A stretch of 64,000 bases of DNA from Leptolyngbya sp. SIO1E4 (GCA_010672825.2 JAAHFU020000001.1:1488001-1552000), one strand, 5' to 3'. Positions 34,766 to 45,312 are shown, numbered from the stretch's first letter. Notes: generated from the sequence alone by a model not told the origin. Numbers and translations: made by a program.

Positions 34766-37477
34766 ATGGCTGCGCCTACTGACACCGACGCCCACCACGG
34801 ACTGCCAGAACGCCTGGCAAAACATACGGTTCGCTACACCACCTGCAAAGACGTAAACCCAGACGAGCTGACCCCGATGATGCGTCACTACGTCATGGTG
34901 AAGGGTGAGTATCCCCACGCTTTACTGCTGTATCGGGTGGGTGATTTTTTTGAAACCTTCTTCGAAGATGGCATCACCATCGCTCGCGAACTAGAACTCG
35001 TGCTGACCAGCAAAGATGCTGGAAAATCCGTAGGGCGCGTGCCGATGGCAGGGATTCCCCACCACGCGCTGGATCGCTACTGCATCCAACTAGTCGAAAA
35101 AGGATATGCCATCGCAATCTGCGACCAGGTAGAAGAGCGCGCCCAGGCAGAGGGACCATTGGTCAAGCGAGAAGTGACCCGCGTCATCACCCCCGGCACT
35201 GTCCTGGAAGAAGGGATGCTGAGCGCCCGCCGCAACAACTTTCTCGCCGCGGTGGTGATAGCAGGACAGCATTGGGGATTAGCCTATGCCGATGTCTCCA
35301 CCGGAGAATTTTTCACCACCCAAAATAGTGACCTTGACCAGTTAGGACAAGAACTCATGCGGCACCAGCCATCGGAGACGCTGGTGCCCACAGACGCCCC
35401 TGACCTCAGAGCCATGCTGCGCCCTGGGGAAGGGTCGGAACATTTACCCGCCTGCCTGCCGCGTCAGTTCTGCTACACCCTGCGATCGCACGGGGTCTTT
35501 GCCCATACCGAAGCGCGACAGCGACTGTTGCAAACCTTTCGGTTGCGCTCTCTAGAAGGGGTTGGCTGTGATCATCTGCCCCTGGCTGTACGCGCCGCCG
35601 GGGGCCTGCTGGAATATCTAGAAGATACTCAAAAAGCCACCCAAGTACCGCTACAGCTACTCAGCACCTACGTCCTCAGCGACTTTTTAGTGCTAGACCA
35701 CCAGACCCGTCGCAATTTGGAAATCACCCAGACCTCACGGGATGGCACCTACAATGGCTCTCTCCTCTGGTCGTTAGATCGCACAGTGACCGCAATGGGC
35801 GGACGGGCACTCCGACGCTGGCTTTTGCAGCCTCTCTTGTTAGCTCATCCCATCCAAGCGCGGCAGGCCACGATTCAGGAATTAGTAGACGATGGTTCTC
35901 TGCGAACCGCGCTACAGCAACAGCTTAAGCAAATTTATGACCTAGAGCGGTTGGCCGGGCGCGCCGGTTCGGGGACGGCTAACGGCCGCGATCTGGTTGC
36001 CTTGGCCGATTCCTTTGCTCGCCTACCGATCTTGGCAGCCCTCGTCGAGTCAGCCACCTCATCTTACTTACAGGCGCTGCAGCACGTTCCCTCAGCGCTA
36101 GAGGAGTTGGGGGATACCCTGCGATCGCACCTCGTCGAAACCCCACCGCTGTATCTGACCGAGGGCAATCTGATTCGTCCTGGCGTGAATGCCGAGTTAG
36201 ATCAGCTGCGTGATCAGGTGAAAGCAGATCAAGACTGGATTGCCCAGCTCGAGCCTGCGGAGCGATCTCGAACCGGCATTACAACCCTAAAAGTTGGCTT
36301 CAACAAAGCGTTTGGCTACTACATCAGTATTTCGCGCAGCAAAGCTAGCCAGGCCCCAGACGACTATATTCGAAAGCAGACCCTCACCAATGAAGAGCGC
36401 TACATTACCCCTGAGCTGAAAGAACGAGAAACCCGAGTCTTCAACACCCAGGAACAAATTCACTCCTTGGAATACGAAATTTTCCAGCAGCTTCGGGAGC
36501 TGGTCGGACAGCATGCAGACCTGATTCGCAAGGTGGCCCAGGCAGTGGCAGCCGCAGACGTGCTGGCAGGACTGGCGGAAGTGGCTATCTACCAGGGATA
36601 CTGCTGTCCCGAAATTGTCCAAAGTCGAGAAATCGCCCTCTCAGAGGGTCGCCATCCCGTCGTTGAACAACTGCTGCCCGCTGGGTTCTTTGTGCCCAAT
36701 TCTACCCAGCTCGGGGGCCAGGAAATAGACAGCAGCGAGCAAATCGGAGAGGGCACAGGGCAACCCTCATCCCCCCATCCCCCCGATTTAATCATTCTGA
36801 CGGGGCCTAATGCGAGCGGTAAGAGCTGCTATCTGCGGCAGGTGGGGCTGATTCAGCTCATGGCCCAAGTGGGAAGCTTTGTGCCTGCAACGACCGCTCG
36901 ATTAGGAATTTGCGATCGCATTTTTACCCGTGTAGGGGCAGTAGATGACCTGGCAACCGGGCAATCCACCTTTATGGTTGAGATGAACGAGACCGCCAAC
37001 ATTTTGAACCATGCCAGCGATCGTTCCCTAGTTTTGCTAGACGAAATTGGCCGTGGCACAGCCACCTTTGATGGCCTCTCCATCGCCTGGTCTGTCGCTG
37101 AGTACCTGGCTAGCGAGATTCGCGCCCGTACTATCTTTGCCACCCACTATCACGAATTAAATGAACTCGCTGCTATTTTGCACAATGTCGCGAACTATCA
37201 GGTCACGGTGAAAGAAATGCCCGACCAGATTGTGTTTTTGCATCAGGTGCGGCCCGGGGGAGCAGATCGGTCCTACGGCATCGAGGCGGGGCGACTGGCA
37301 GGGCTACCGCCGACCGTCATTCAGCGGGCGCGAGAGGTGATGAGCCAGATTGAAAAACACAGCAAAATTGCAGTCGGGCTACGTAAAGGGGCTCAGTTCA
37401 ACGGGAATGGTCGCCGACGAAAACGCCGAAGCGTTCAGGAGGAACCGATTGAACAGCTGGATATTTTCGGCGCTTAA
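34766..37477 (+). CDS. mutS: DNA mismatch repair protein MutS
   Basis: The protein has 903 residues from ATG 34766, which a TGAGGG site precedes; GTG 34757 is an alternative. Domain order is full: mismatch-recognition domain with [11 protein letters not shown] (the Phe-x-Glu-type contact), connector, core/lever helices, clamp, then the ATPase with [13 protein letters not shown] (Walker A), [14 protein letters not shown] and [18 protein letters not shown] (Walker B), and [11 protein letters not shown]. It is therefore a canonical MutS1 with a longer N-terminus, as in other cyanobacteria. mutL is not nearby. It is convergent with a small gene whose stop codon overlaps its own. Confidence 0.97.
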   Translation: MAAPTDTDAHHGLPERLAKHTVRYTTCKDVNPDELTPMMRHYVMVKGEYPHALLLYRVGDFFETFFEDGITIARELELVLTSKDAGKSVGRVPMAGIPHHALDRYCIQLVEKGYAIAICDQVEERAQAEGPLVKREVTRVITPGTVLEEGMLSARRNNFLAAVVIAGQHWGLAYADVSTGEFFTTQNSDLDQLGQELMRHQPSETLVPTDAPDLRAMLRPGEGSEHLPACLPRQFCYTLRSHGVFAHTEARQRLLQTFRLRSLEGVGCDHLPLAVRAAGGLLEYLEDTQKATQVPLQLLSTYVLSDFLVLDHQTRRNLEITQTSRDGTYNGSLLWSLDRTVTAMGGRALRRWLLQPLLLAHPIQARQATIQELVDDGSLRTALQQQLKQIYDLERLAGRAGSGTANGRDLVALADSFARLPILAALVESATSSYLQALQHVPSALEELGDTLRSHLVETPPLYLTEGNLIRPGVNAELDQLRDQVKADQDWIAQLEPAERSRTGITTLKVGFNKAFGYYISISRSKASQAPDDYIRKQTLTNEERYITPELKERETRVFNTQEQIHSLEYEIFQQLRELVGQHADLIRKVAQAVAAADVLAGLAEVAIYQGYCCPEIVQSREIALSEGRHPVVEQLLPAGFFVPNSTQLGGQEIDSSEQIGEGTGQPSSPHPPDLIILTGPNASGKSCYLRQVGLIQLMAQVGSFVPATTARLGICDRIFTRVGAVDDLATGQSTFMVEMNETANILNHASDRSLVLLDEIGRGTATFDGLSIAWSVAEYLASEIRARTIFATHYHELNELAAILHNVANYQVTVKEMPDQIVFLHQVRPGGADRSYGIEAGRLAGLPPTVIQRAREVMSQIEKHSKIAVGLRKGAQFNGNGRRRKRRSVQEEPIEQLDIFGA

Positions 37478-37674
37478 TCGACAAGATGAATTTTGCCTGC
37501 ACGAATGCAATCTAGCAGACGATTGATTTGGGCCCGATCAGCCACCCCAATATCAGGATTAGCCAGCATTGCTGAGGTCATTTGCAAATGCTCTTGACGG
37601 CTGATTTGGCGGGCTTTGATGGCCCGTTGCACAAGGGCTTGGATACCAGACTGATTGGGGATAACAGAAACCAT
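37474..37674 (-). CDS. small conserved cyanobacterial protein
   Basis: The protein has 66 residues: [40 protein letters not shown] and [15 protein letters not shown]. This short helical family is familiar from many cyanobacterial genomes as an uncharacterised protein. Its stop overlaps the mutS stop within the palindrome TTAA, so the two genes are convergent with no spacer. Function unknown. Confidence 0.75.
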   Translation of the reverse strand: MVSVIPNQSGIQALVQRAIKARQISRQEHLQMTSAMLANPDIGVADRAQINRLLDCIRAGKIHLVD

Positions 37675-38036
37675 GAGTCGAACCCATCAATTTTAAAGTT
37701 AAGTGACTTTTTACACAAAAGTCTTCAGAAATAAAACGCAGGTATCAATCAAACTACACGACCGTTGACTGCTGCCAGGTAGCTGGCGAACGTTGCTGAT
37801 AAGCCGACAGTTCGTTTGGTTGAAGGGTATGATTACCTGCATCATTCTCTACATATAAGCTAGACGACACCCTAGTAGTTGGAATCAGAAGAGTTACTGA
37901 TTACACAATCACTTCATCAGCGCTTCTCAGAAGCATCACAGAAACTGCCGATAGCCAGTTGGCCAGCCGCCGCACGCTGGCTGCTTTCAACTCTTACACT
38001 GGACAATGAACGTCATCCTGACTTTTCCAGAGCCCT
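37675..38036. other. 362-base region before gloB
   Basis: It holds the divergent promoters of the small reverse gene and gloB. A frame opening at 37879 overlaps the gloB start in another phase and has no recognisable features, so it is not called. No RNA element or terminator was seen. Confidence 0.4.
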
Positions 38037-38810
38037 ATGGAAATTCATCGCTTACCTGCTCTCTGGGACAACTACATTTTTCTCCTGCACGATGCTGCAA
38101 CCCAGACAGCAGCTGTGGTTGACCCAGCAGAATGCGACCCCGTCCTCAAACAGCTGAAGGCATTGGGGGCCTCGCTAACGGCTATTTTCAACACCCACCA
38201 CCACGGCGATCACGTGGGTGCTAACCAGCAACTTTTGCATCAGTTTCCCAACGCGGTGGTTTATGGCGGAACCGAGGATCGCGGGCGCATTCCTGGTCAG
38301 CAGGTTTATCTTTCAGAGGGGGATAACGTCTCGTTTTCAGGACGAACAGGGCATGTCTTTTTTGTGCCAGGCCATACTCGAGCGCACATTGCCTACTATT
38401 TTCCGCCGATCGCAGAGGGTGAGTGGGGCGAACTTTTTTGTGGAGACACGCTATTTGCAGGGGGGTGTGGCCGCCTGTTTGAGGGGACGCCTCAGCAGAT
38501 GGTCACTTCGCTGACAAAGCTGCGATCGCTGCCTGACACCACTCGCATTTGGTGTGCCCATGAATACACCCTTAAAAATCTGCAGTTTGCCATCACCGTA
38601 GACGCGCAAAATTCAGTTTTGAAAACCCGCTTAGCCGCTGTCCAATCAGCGCGGCAGCAGCATGAAGCAACTGTGCCATCTGAACTGGGGATAGAAAAAC
38701 AGACAAATCCGTTTCTACGCTGGGATCAGTCAGCCTTGCAAGCAACCGCCAAGAGTCTTGACCCTGTGCAAACGTTTGCCCGCATTCGGGGAATGAAGGA
38801 TCGGTTTTAA
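38037..38810 (+). CDS. gloB: hydroxyacylglutathione hydrolase (glyoxalase II)
   Basis: The protein has 257 residues and is a metallo-beta-lactamase-fold hydrolase that splits S-D-lactoylglutathione in methylglyoxal detoxification. Metal ligands are visible: THHHGDHVG near residue 54, [29 protein letters not shown], and [11 protein letters not shown]. The C-terminal substrate domain ends [11 protein letters not shown] and [11 protein letters not shown]. All known ligands are present and length is typical. Its stop overlaps the stop of a reverse-strand gene remnant. Confidence 0.95.
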   Translation: MEIHRLPALWDNYIFLLHDAATQTAAVVDPAECDPVLKQLKALGASLTAIFNTHHHGDHVGANQQLLHQFPNAVVYGGTEDRGRIPGQQVYLSEGDNVSFSGRTGHVFFVPGHTRAHIAYYFPPIAEGEWGELFCGDTLFAGGCGRLFEGTPQQMVTSLTKLRSLPDTTRIWCAHEYTLKNLQFAITVDAQNSVLKTRLAAVQSARQQHEATVPSELGIEKQTNPFLRWDQSALQATAKSLDPVQTFARIRGMKDRF

Positions 38811-39094
38811 GAGGGCAACAGCCCTGCCAGTTTAGCACCACGGCTTTCGAGGAGACGCTGTAACCGTTTGAGACCGCGGGGGTAAACGCCTCATCGCTAG
38901 CTGGCGCAGCGGCAGGGGGTGCAGGGGCGATGGTCCAGCGATAACCATCCACCACGGTACCCTCCGTCTGCTCCTCAGTGGCAAAGCGATTCACCGCTTC
39001 TGTTAACTGAGTTGCCACTCCGCCACGGGAATCGTAGAGTTGCTGCTGCAGCGCATCGGCATAGGCAGACTGACTCCATAGTGGCTTCTGAATC
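38807..39094 (-). pseudogene. 3' remnant of an unidentified gene, frameshifted and cut by the 96-bp repeat
   Basis: Reading from the repeat boundary at 39094, one frame gives SQSAYADALQQQLYDSRGGV, ATQLTEAVNRFATEEQTEGT, VVDGYRWTIAPAPPAAAP. At a C-run (reverse strand of GGGGG at 38878-38882) the sense shifts. Adding one C restores a frame ending RGLKRLQRLLESRGAKLAGL and a stop at 38807. The 5' part is missing exactly where the repeat begins. The family is not recognised. A one-base sequencing error could account for the shift but not for the lost 5' end. Confidence 0.65.
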
Positions 39095-39190
39095 TATAGC
39101 CCTATTCAGTTCAATCCAGTACATTTTGGTGAAGGCGGGGTCTAGGGTTTGGGGTCTAGGGTGTACTTGATCCAAATGCATACCGCTATA
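39095..39190 (-). repeat. 96-bp TATAGC/G4 repeat, subfamily 2, full copy
   Basis: It runs from TATAGCCCTATTCAGTTCAA to TGCATACCGCTATA. It differs from the copy at 29581 by only a few bases, including two C/T changes, indicating recent common descent. It abuts the 5' break of the pseudogene at 38807. Confidence 0.92.
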
Positions 39191-39561
39191 TAAAATCCCA
39201 GTCGGATACGGTCGGATTCAGCTGGATGAAGTAGGAATTTACACGTAGAAAATTTCAGTATCTACAGCACCCCGAGCCCTTGTTCCGCAAAGAATAACGG
39301 TCTATTCTCCCTTGACGTTTAATACCAGTTCTCGTTTCTAAAGCGACAGATCAGCCCCCTCCCAGCCTCCCCTTGGCAAGGGGAGATGCCGCAGGCGGTG
39401 GGGTGGCGATGTGTAGCGCTGATTTGGAGAATTGGGATAACCCCGCATTGAGGTTCTGAATTTTGTGGAATTGATAAAGCGGCTCAAAGTGTTTTCCTAG
39501 GACAAACCATGAAGTGCCATCCTGAGAAAGTCTATGCTGTTCACAGTTTGTAGATTTCGCT
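39191..39561. other. 371-base intergenic region with a palindromic repeat-like segment
   Basis: CTCCCCTTGGCAAGGGGAG (39367-39385) is a perfect hairpin followed by ATGCCGCAGGCGGTGGGGTG. This combination is a dispersed repeat type I recall from other cyanobacterial intergenic regions, but only one copy is seen here. The rest would carry the rnc promoter. Confidence 0.5.
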
Positions 39562-40299
39562 ATGGTCGATTACCCGCTGCCTCCGCCACCTGTCCTGCGT
39601 CGGTGTGTCACGCAACTAGGACTACCAGACACGGCTCCCATTAATTGGGAACTGCTTGATCAAGCGCTGATTCATTCTTCAGCATCTGCTCAGCGGAACA
39701 ATGAACGGCTAGAGTTTTTAGGAGATGCCGTGCTGCGTTTGGCAGCAGCTGAGTTTTTGATGGAGCAGTATCCGGGCGCGTTGGTGGGAGAACTCTCGGC
39801 GCTGCGATCGCACCTTGTCAGCGACCAAACTCTCACCCGCATTGCTGAAAAATTAGGCATTGAGCCCTTTCTCAAGCTTTCTCCTGCCGCGGCAGGGGAT
39901 GCGGCGGCTCGTCCCACACGGCTAGCGGATGCTGTGGAAGCAATTCTGGCCGTGCTGTACTTAAGCACGGGAGATCTACAATTGGTGAGACCGTGGTTAG
40001 ATCCTTACCTCATCACCCTGGCAGCTCAGCTCAGCCAAAACCCTGAACAGCATAATCCTAAGACGGCCCTGCAAGAGTTGATTCAGAAACACTACAAAAC
40101 CTTGCCTGAATACCGCACAACGGAGGTCAGCATGACCCACGGCGATCCAGAACGGTTTCGAGCTGAGGTGTGGTTTCGCGATCGCTGTTTAGGCACTGGG
40201 GTTGGGGCTTCTCGAAAATTAGCAGAGCAGGCCGCAGCCTTGGCTGGATACAAAGACATGCAAGCGATCGTGTTGGCCAAAGCATCCGGCACCCACTAA
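39562..40299 (+). CDS. rnc: ribonuclease III
   Basis: The protein has 245 residues. The endonuclease domain has the signature NERLEFLGDAVLRLAAAEFL and the second acidic cluster in RLADAVEAILAVLYL. The double-stranded RNA-binding domain follows (NPKTALQELIQKHYKTLPEY, GASRKLAEQAAALAGYKDM). It processes rRNA and cuts structured RNA. Cyanobacteria often have several RNase III forms; this is the full-length type, not Mini-III. ATG 39562 gives the normal N-terminus. Confidence 0.95.
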   Translation: MVDYPLPPPPVLRRCVTQLGLPDTAPINWELLDQALIHSSASAQRNNERLEFLGDAVLRLAAAEFLMEQYPGALVGELSALRSHLVSDQTLTRIAEKLGIEPFLKLSPAAAGDAAARPTRLADAVEAILAVLYLSTGDLQLVRPWLDPYLITLAAQLSQNPEQHNPKTALQELIQKHYKTLPEYRTTEVSMTHGDPERFRAEVWFRDRCLGTGVGASRKLAEQAAALAGYKDMQAIVLAKASGTH

Positions 40300-40497
40300 G
40301 CGCGCTCAGATAATGGATAAAGCCGTCAGAAACGGAGCGTGTTGGCTAAAGCTGAACACGCTTCAAGATGCTGTTGCCAGGAATTTGGGTAGGCTCTGGA
40401 AAACATGACTATGTACCCTTCGGCCTGTGTACTAGGCGAATGGTATCGGATAGAAAACAGAGCTGATTAGGCAACATCTTTGGCCGCAGGAGCACCT

Positions 40498-41544
40498 ATG
40501 AAGGACGATCGCATTCAACTCGCATTGTTTGGCGTTGGCCGATGGGGTAGTCATCTACTTCGCAATTTTCTGGCGTTGCCAACGGTGGATGTTGTGGCCG
40601 TAGTCGAAGCAACTGCTGAGAAGCTGCCTCAGGTACAAAACTGGTTTGAGCTTGCTGCGGATATTGACCTCACCGATGATGCTGAGGCGATTCTGGCTCG
40701 ACCCGATGTGGATGCAGTTGCGATCGCCACGCCTGCAGCGACTCACTATGATCTGATCAAAACCGCCCTCAAAAACGGCAAACACGTCCTGGCAGAAAAA
40801 CCCCTCACATTAGAGGTGGCAACCTCTGAAGAGCTCTGCACTCTGGCTGCCCAGCAGCAACGGCAACTGGTCATAGACCACACATATCTCTTTCATCCTG
40901 TCGTCGAGAAAGGGCAGGCTGTTCTTGCACAACAACCCCTCGGCCATCTTCGTTACGGCTATGCCACCCGCACAAACCTCGGCCCGGTGAGGCCCGATGT
41001 GGATGCATTGTGGGATTTGTCCATTCACGACATCGCGATTTTTAATTACTGGCTGGATGAAAGGCCGATCGCCGTCTCTGCCCAAGGGCAGGTTTGGTTA
41101 CAGTCGGAGGCTTCCCCTGCGAGCCATTTTCCTAATGGCCTCTCGGATGTGGTGTGGCTGCGGTTGTTTTATCCCAGCGGGTTTCAGGCAACGGTACATG
41201 TGAGCTGGGGCAACCCAGATAAGCAGCGCAGGTTATGTGTGGTGGGCGATCGCGGCACATTAATTTTTGACGAAATGCAGTCCCAAGCACCTTTGGTTAT
41301 GCAGCGGGGGCATTTCGAACCCCAAGGGCTCTATTTTATGCCCGCTGGACTCGCCCGTGAGGAAATCACTGTGCCACCTGCAGAACCTCTGAAGCAGGTC
41401 TGTGAGCACTTTCTCCAGTGTGTGGCGGAAAATCGTCCTTCTGCACTGTCAAACGGGCAGGTGGCGACTGACTTGGTCAAAATTCTAGTAGCGCTTTCTG
41501 AGTCTCTGAACAGGGGTGGGGAGCAAGTCAGAATTACTGATTGA
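40498..41544 (+). CDS. Gfo/Idh/MocA family NAD(P)-dependent oxidoreductase
   Basis: The protein has 348 residues from ATG 40498, six bases after an AGGAG. The N-terminal Rossmann domain has ALFGVGRWGSHLLRNF, AIATPAATHYDL and HVLAEKPLTLEV, whose Lys is a catalytic residue of the family. The C-terminal alpha/beta domain has VIDHTYLFHPVVEKG, DLSIHDIAIFNYWL and QATVHVSWGNPDKQRRLCVV. Such enzymes act on sugars, sugar nucleotides or inositol. The substrate cannot be inferred from the neighbourhood. Confidence 0.92.
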   Translation: MKDDRIQLALFGVGRWGSHLLRNFLALPTVDVVAVVEATAEKLPQVQNWFELAADIDLTDDAEAILARPDVDAVAIATPAATHYDLIKTALKNGKHVLAEKPLTLEVATSEELCTLAAQQQRQLVIDHTYLFHPVVEKGQAVLAQQPLGHLRYGYATRTNLGPVRPDVDALWDLSIHDIAIFNYWLDERPIAVSAQGQVWLQSEASPASHFPNGLSDVVWLRLFYPSGFQATVHVSWGNPDKQRRLCVVGDRGTLIFDEMQSQAPLVMQRGHFEPQGLYFMPAGLAREEITVPPAEPLKQVCEHFLQCVAENRPSALSNGQVATDLVKILVALSESLNRGGEQVRITD

Positions 41545-41664
41545 GTGGATGCTGCTACGTTACAGTTAATCGCTCAGTGTGATTAATAAACCCTGACCAA
41601 AAACTTTAGGATGTCGCTTGTTATAAAACAGGCTGAAATCTCGACGGTAGGGATCATCAGATTT

Positions 41665-41704
41665 TTAGTTAAAGGCTAAGGCGCTTTAACTAAGGGACTT
41701 TTTT
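41665..41704 (+). terminator. probable terminator after the oxidoreductase gene
   Basis: TTAGTTAAAG (41665-41674) pairs perfectly with CTTTAACTAA (41684-41693) around a 9-base loop. A run of six T begins five bases later. The gap between stem and T-run makes it less than ideal. Confidence 0.55.
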
Positions 41705-42286
41705 GACTAGCGAGATCGGGGCGAGGGGGTTTGGTGATGCCATGGTGCATGCTGATAACGGCCTAGATCGATGCTTATCTGTCAAAAGCGACGGATAAGT
41801 ACCCTACTCTCCATACTTAATAGTCAAAAATGACAGATAACATCCCACTTTTTCAGAGTTATCCGTCAAATATTGAATATAAGTTCTATGAATAGGGGTT
41901 TTATCACACAAAATTAGTGAATAAGATTTGGAGGTGTGGATCTTATCTGCCGGATCTGATGCTGAATATATAGTTAGCACCCAATGCCCCAATTCTCCTC
42001 CCGCGTATGATGCGTTTTTTCAAGACGATACTCAGTTGTGAAATAATGACGGTGCCGTCGTGCCTTCTTTGGCATCTATGTAAGTAGGTTATCCAAAGTA
42101 TGCTTTAGATCTCGAGGCCCATTCATTCCCCCAATTCTGAAGGAGGCTCTACTCAAAGCTCCCAGAATTAGGGATTTGGGGCTGATACAAGGAAGCTAAA
42201 TTTCTGGTTTTTTATCTTAATAAAAGATTGGGCTTACCTACTTATTGAATGTAACATATTGTTTCGCCCTTTGAGAAATATCAAAA
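41705..42286. other. AT-rich gene-free stretch
   Basis: This is part of a 742-base gap with lower GC than the rest of the window. TCAAAAATGACAGATAA (41824) and related GTCAAAAGCGACGGATAA (41782) and ATCCGTCAAA (41861) pieces form a loose set of direct and inverted repeats. No gene is supported. The region looks like the flank of an acquired segment. Confidence 0.4.
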
Positions 42287-43126
42287 ATGAAATATGAAGA
42301 GATCTTCGAAGATATCTCAGTTTCTCAGTTAGAACCATACGTAAACTTCTTTTCGCTGAAGCGTTTATCCAATCCAACACTCGAGATGACATGGGGAACC
42401 GCAATCCTTCTTGTAGGCATTGTTTTAGGAATATTTGATTTAGATTTTTTAAACAGGTACAATATCTGGATTTTTTTGATTATTTTTTTGCTAGGGCCGC
42501 TACTCATTATCAATGCTATTCTGCATTGGACAAAGCCTAGCAAATTGGGCATATTATTTGGCGGCATATTGGCACTTATCCTTGGAGTTTTTGCCAGTAT
42601 GGTTGCATTGTTAGTTGTGGGAATATTCTGGCAAAGATTGAAGCTGATTTTTTGGATATTTGCACTTCCTTGCTGGCTCTTATATCTGTGCTGGCTTCCA
42701 ATTATCTACGGTATCACTCTCTTGATGAAATTTGGTTTCTATCAGAGTAGAGTTATAAAGCAAGCATCTCCTGAACTGGAAACAAAGATAACTGGCTTTA
42801 CTCAAGAAATTGTACAAAACCTCGAAGAGAGTTTTCATATAAAACTTGTATTTTCTCCTCAAAAGGAGTCTCCGATTTTAGAAGACTGGCTTGTTAGTTT
42901 GAGTGATGAAAATGGCTACATTGCAGTTGCCAAAAAAGATGCAACTGAATTAATTCTTGCAACTAGAGAGAATGTTGGAATTAGCGAAATAGATCGATCA
43001 ATGCGTAAAGCAGCAAAGGAACCTGATGAGATTGATAAGTTAATAAGAGTCCGAAATCTCAAGATCCATACTCTTTTGAAGACGGAACTATTTGAAAAGC
43101 TAGAGTTTTGGTTGGCACAAGGATAA
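42287..43126 (+). CDS. orphan membrane protein, AT-rich
   Basis: The protein has 279 residues with about four membrane segments: AILLVGIVLGIFDLDFL, IWIFLIIFLLGPLLIINAIL, ILFGGILALILGVFASMVAL and LIFWIFALPCWLLYLCWLPI. The last ~120 residues are soluble, charged and Lys/Glu-rich. I do not recognise the family. GC content and codon use (many AAA, ATT, TTA) differ clearly from neighbours, which suggests horizontal gain. No operon partner. Confidence 0.7.
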   Translation: MKYEEIFEDISVSQLEPYVNFFSLKRLSNPTLEMTWGTAILLVGIVLGIFDLDFLNRYNIWIFLIIFLLGPLLIINAILHWTKPSKLGILFGGILALILGVFASMVALLVVGIFWQRLKLIFWIFALPCWLLYLCWLPIIYGITLLMKFGFYQSRVIKQASPELETKITGFTQEIVQNLEESFHIKLVFSPQKESPILEDWLVSLSDENGYIAVAKKDATELILATRENVGISEIDRSMRKAAKEPDEIDKLIRVRNLKIHTLLKTELFEKLEFWLAQG

Positions 43127-43285
43127 CAAAGGTAATTTAATTTGTTTGCGAAGGGTTGGAAGTGCTAACCCTTCATGACAGAGGACGGACAAAACCCATT
43201 GTTAAGTTGATGAGTTGTTTGCTGCCGCTGCACTTCACCATTAGATGGCAAGAACCGCTTAGTATTAGAGCGACCCAAAATCTAT

Positions 43286-44038
43286 ATGAGTATAGACAGT
43301 CAAACCCAATACGTTGCTGCCTTGACTGATTTACACCGTGGACTGGATCGTCAAGGACCAGGTGATTCTGACTTCTCGCTCAATATTTTGAGCAATCTTT
43401 CTACTTTGCCCCTCAAGCCGCGTATTGCCGATCTGGGATGTGGAAGCGGTGCTAGTGCATTGCTGCTTGCACAACACTACCAAAGCACTGTCATGGCAGT
43501 AGATTCCTCATCTGTTTTCATCGACGAACTCAAAGCTCGCGCAAAACAGCTTGGTCTTGAGCATCTAATCATTCCGATTCATGGTGACATGGCTAAACTC
43601 GATTGGCCGGTGGGTTCGATTGACCTGCTTTGGTCTGAGGGGGCTGCTTATAATCTTGGGTTTGAGCAGGCCCTTAAAATCTGGCGACCGCTTCTTGCAA
43701 ATAACGGCATTGCCGTCATATCCGAAATGAGCTGGTTTACGGATAATGCACCAGAGCCTGCGATCGCCTATTGGCAAAATGCCTATCCAATGATGGGGAC
43801 TGAGGCTGGGAATGTCGCTCAGGCTAATAAGTCTGGCTTCAGTGTGCTTTCTAAACATCGGCTATCGAGTCAGGCTTGGTGGGTCAATTACTATGACCCC
43901 CTCCGTGAGCGGATGCAGCAGATCGAAATCACCCCAATCACTCAATCAGTGATTCGTGAAACTGAAGAAGAGATGAGACTGTTTGAAAAATTCAGCGACT
44001 TTTATGGTTATACGTTCTATGTTCTGCAAGCAGCTTAG
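43286..44038 (+). CDS. class I SAM-dependent methyltransferase
   Basis: The protein has 250 residues. IADLGCGSGASALLLAQHY is motif I of Rossmann-fold methyltransferases, VMAVDSS holds the acidic residue binding the ribose, and IDLLWSEGAAYNLGFEQAL is motif IV. The C-terminal end (FYGYTFYVLQAA) is typical of small-molecule methyltransferases. The substrate is unknown. It is transcribed alone and convergent with the azoR-MFS operon. Confidence 0.9.
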   Translation: MSIDSQTQYVAALTDLHRGLDRQGPGDSDFSLNILSNLSTLPLKPRIADLGCGSGASALLLAQHYQSTVMAVDSSSVFIDELKARAKQLGLEHLIIPIHGDMAKLDWPVGSIDLLWSEGAAYNLGFEQALKIWRPLLANNGIAVISEMSWFTDNAPEPAIAYWQNAYPMMGTEAGNVAQANKSGFSVLSKHRLSSQAWWVNYYDPLRERMQQIEITPITQSVIRETEEEMRLFEKFSDFYGYTFYVLQAA

Positions 44039-44181
44039 AAAAAAGCCGTCTAACAATTCAAATGTAGGCGAACGATTGAAAGTCGTTGGTGATGAGTTCG
44101 AGTTTATCTGCTACCGCTGCTTTGAGTCGTCAACCCGCTGACCACGATCAGCCCCATGGCAAACCTCCACAGTGACACACG

Positions 44182-45312
44182 TCATCTTGTTGATTCTTTG
44201 CTCAAACGTAAAACAAGCACAAGGTTAGCCGCTAAAAGAATGACGCCATAGCCCAACAGCGTCGTGATAGTTCCAAACCATTCGGCTAAAAAGCCAATGA
44301 ACACAACAGGCAAACCGAACCCTAGATAGGCAAACATGAAATAGCCTGAAACCGCTCTGGCAGACTGCGTACCGCTAAGCCGAATCACCCTTGTCATGCC
44401 GCCCAGGTAAGTAAAGCCATAGCAAGCTGTGCCTGCGATCGCAACCCCAAGCAACACCAAGCTGACCGTACCCAGACGAGCGCCAAGGGTAAAAATCAGG
44501 TACCCCACCAGCAGCAGCACACAGCCCAACGTGAGCGAAAGCTCAGGGCTGAGCCGACGCGCCACCGGCTGCAACAGCACACCGCTGATCACAAACACAA
44601 ACAGCATTGGCCCAGACCAATTAGCCAACCCAAACTGCATCAGTTGCTCTGGCAAAATCACACTCACGATACCCGCAAGCGACCAGGCTAAAGCGATCGC
44701 AAACCCCATCGACACGGTACCAGTTGGGTATGCAGGCAAACGAATCAGCTTTTCAGAGGATACGGGCTGCTCCGCCAGACGAAGCACCCACACAAGACAG
44801 GCAATGAGTAGACCAAAGACAACCGGATAATTAAAGGGAACCAGCGAACGGTTGATCCAAAGGGAAAAATTCGTTAACAGCGCTCCGCTGGAGAAACCCA
44901 GGGAAGTTGTCAAACTCACATAGACCGCCACCTGAGCTGCTTGTTTAGGCATCACGTGAGCAAGATAAGCGGCTCCCGTTCCGGTAATGAAGCCAACCCC
45001 AATCCCCTGCAAAATACGAGCGACAAACAACGCGTAGATATTGGTTTGCACCAGCATCAGCCCGGTTGCAGTCAGCAGAAATAACACACTTGCCAGAATG
45101 ATCTTTTTGCGACCCACCCGATCAGAAAGCCCACCCAGCAAAATCAGCGTCGGCAGCAAGCCTGCCACATAGGCAGAAAAAACCAGTGCCGACACGCTGC
45201 TGCCAAATCCAGCCATTTCTGCATAGGTGCCGTACAGAGGAACCTGCAAATTCGTTGAGTGCGTGACCAGAAATATAGCGGCTGCAACAACAAAAACAGA
45301 TCGTCGCATCAT
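44182..45312 (-). CDS. MFS transporter, probable drug/metabolite efflux
   Basis: The protein has 376 residues with about 12 hydrophobic segments. Between helices 2 and 3 it has the MFS signature GGLSDRVGRKKIILAS, and ILQGIGVGFITGTGAAYL follows. It belongs to the DHA-like efflux part of the superfamily. Its ATG overlaps the azoR stop by four bases (ATGA), so the two are translationally coupled. The pairing suggests export of an electrophile or dye-like compound handled by the reductase. Confidence 0.9.
   Translation of the reverse strand: MMRRSVFVVAAAIFLVTHSTNLQVPLYGTYAEMAGFGSSVSALVFSAYVAGLLPTLILLGGLSDRVGRKKIILASVLFLLTATGLMLVQTNIYALFVARILQGIGVGFITGTGAAYLAHVMPKQAAQVAVYVSLTTSLGFSSGALLTNFSLWINRSLVPFNYPVVFGLLIACLVWVLRLAEQPVSSEKLIRLPAYPTGTVSMGFAIALAWSLAGIVSVILPEQLMQFGLANWSGPMLFVFVISGVLLQPVARRLSPELSLTLGCVLLLVGYLIFTLGARLGTVSLVLLGVAIAGTACYGFTYLGGMTRVIRLSGTQSARAVSGYFMFAYLGFGLPVVFIGFLAEWFGTITTLLGYGVILLAANLVLVLRLSKESTR

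Noticed and set aside
37879-38157. 92-codon frame overlapping the gloB start
   Set aside because: It starts at TTG, overlaps a certain gene in another phase and shows no motif.
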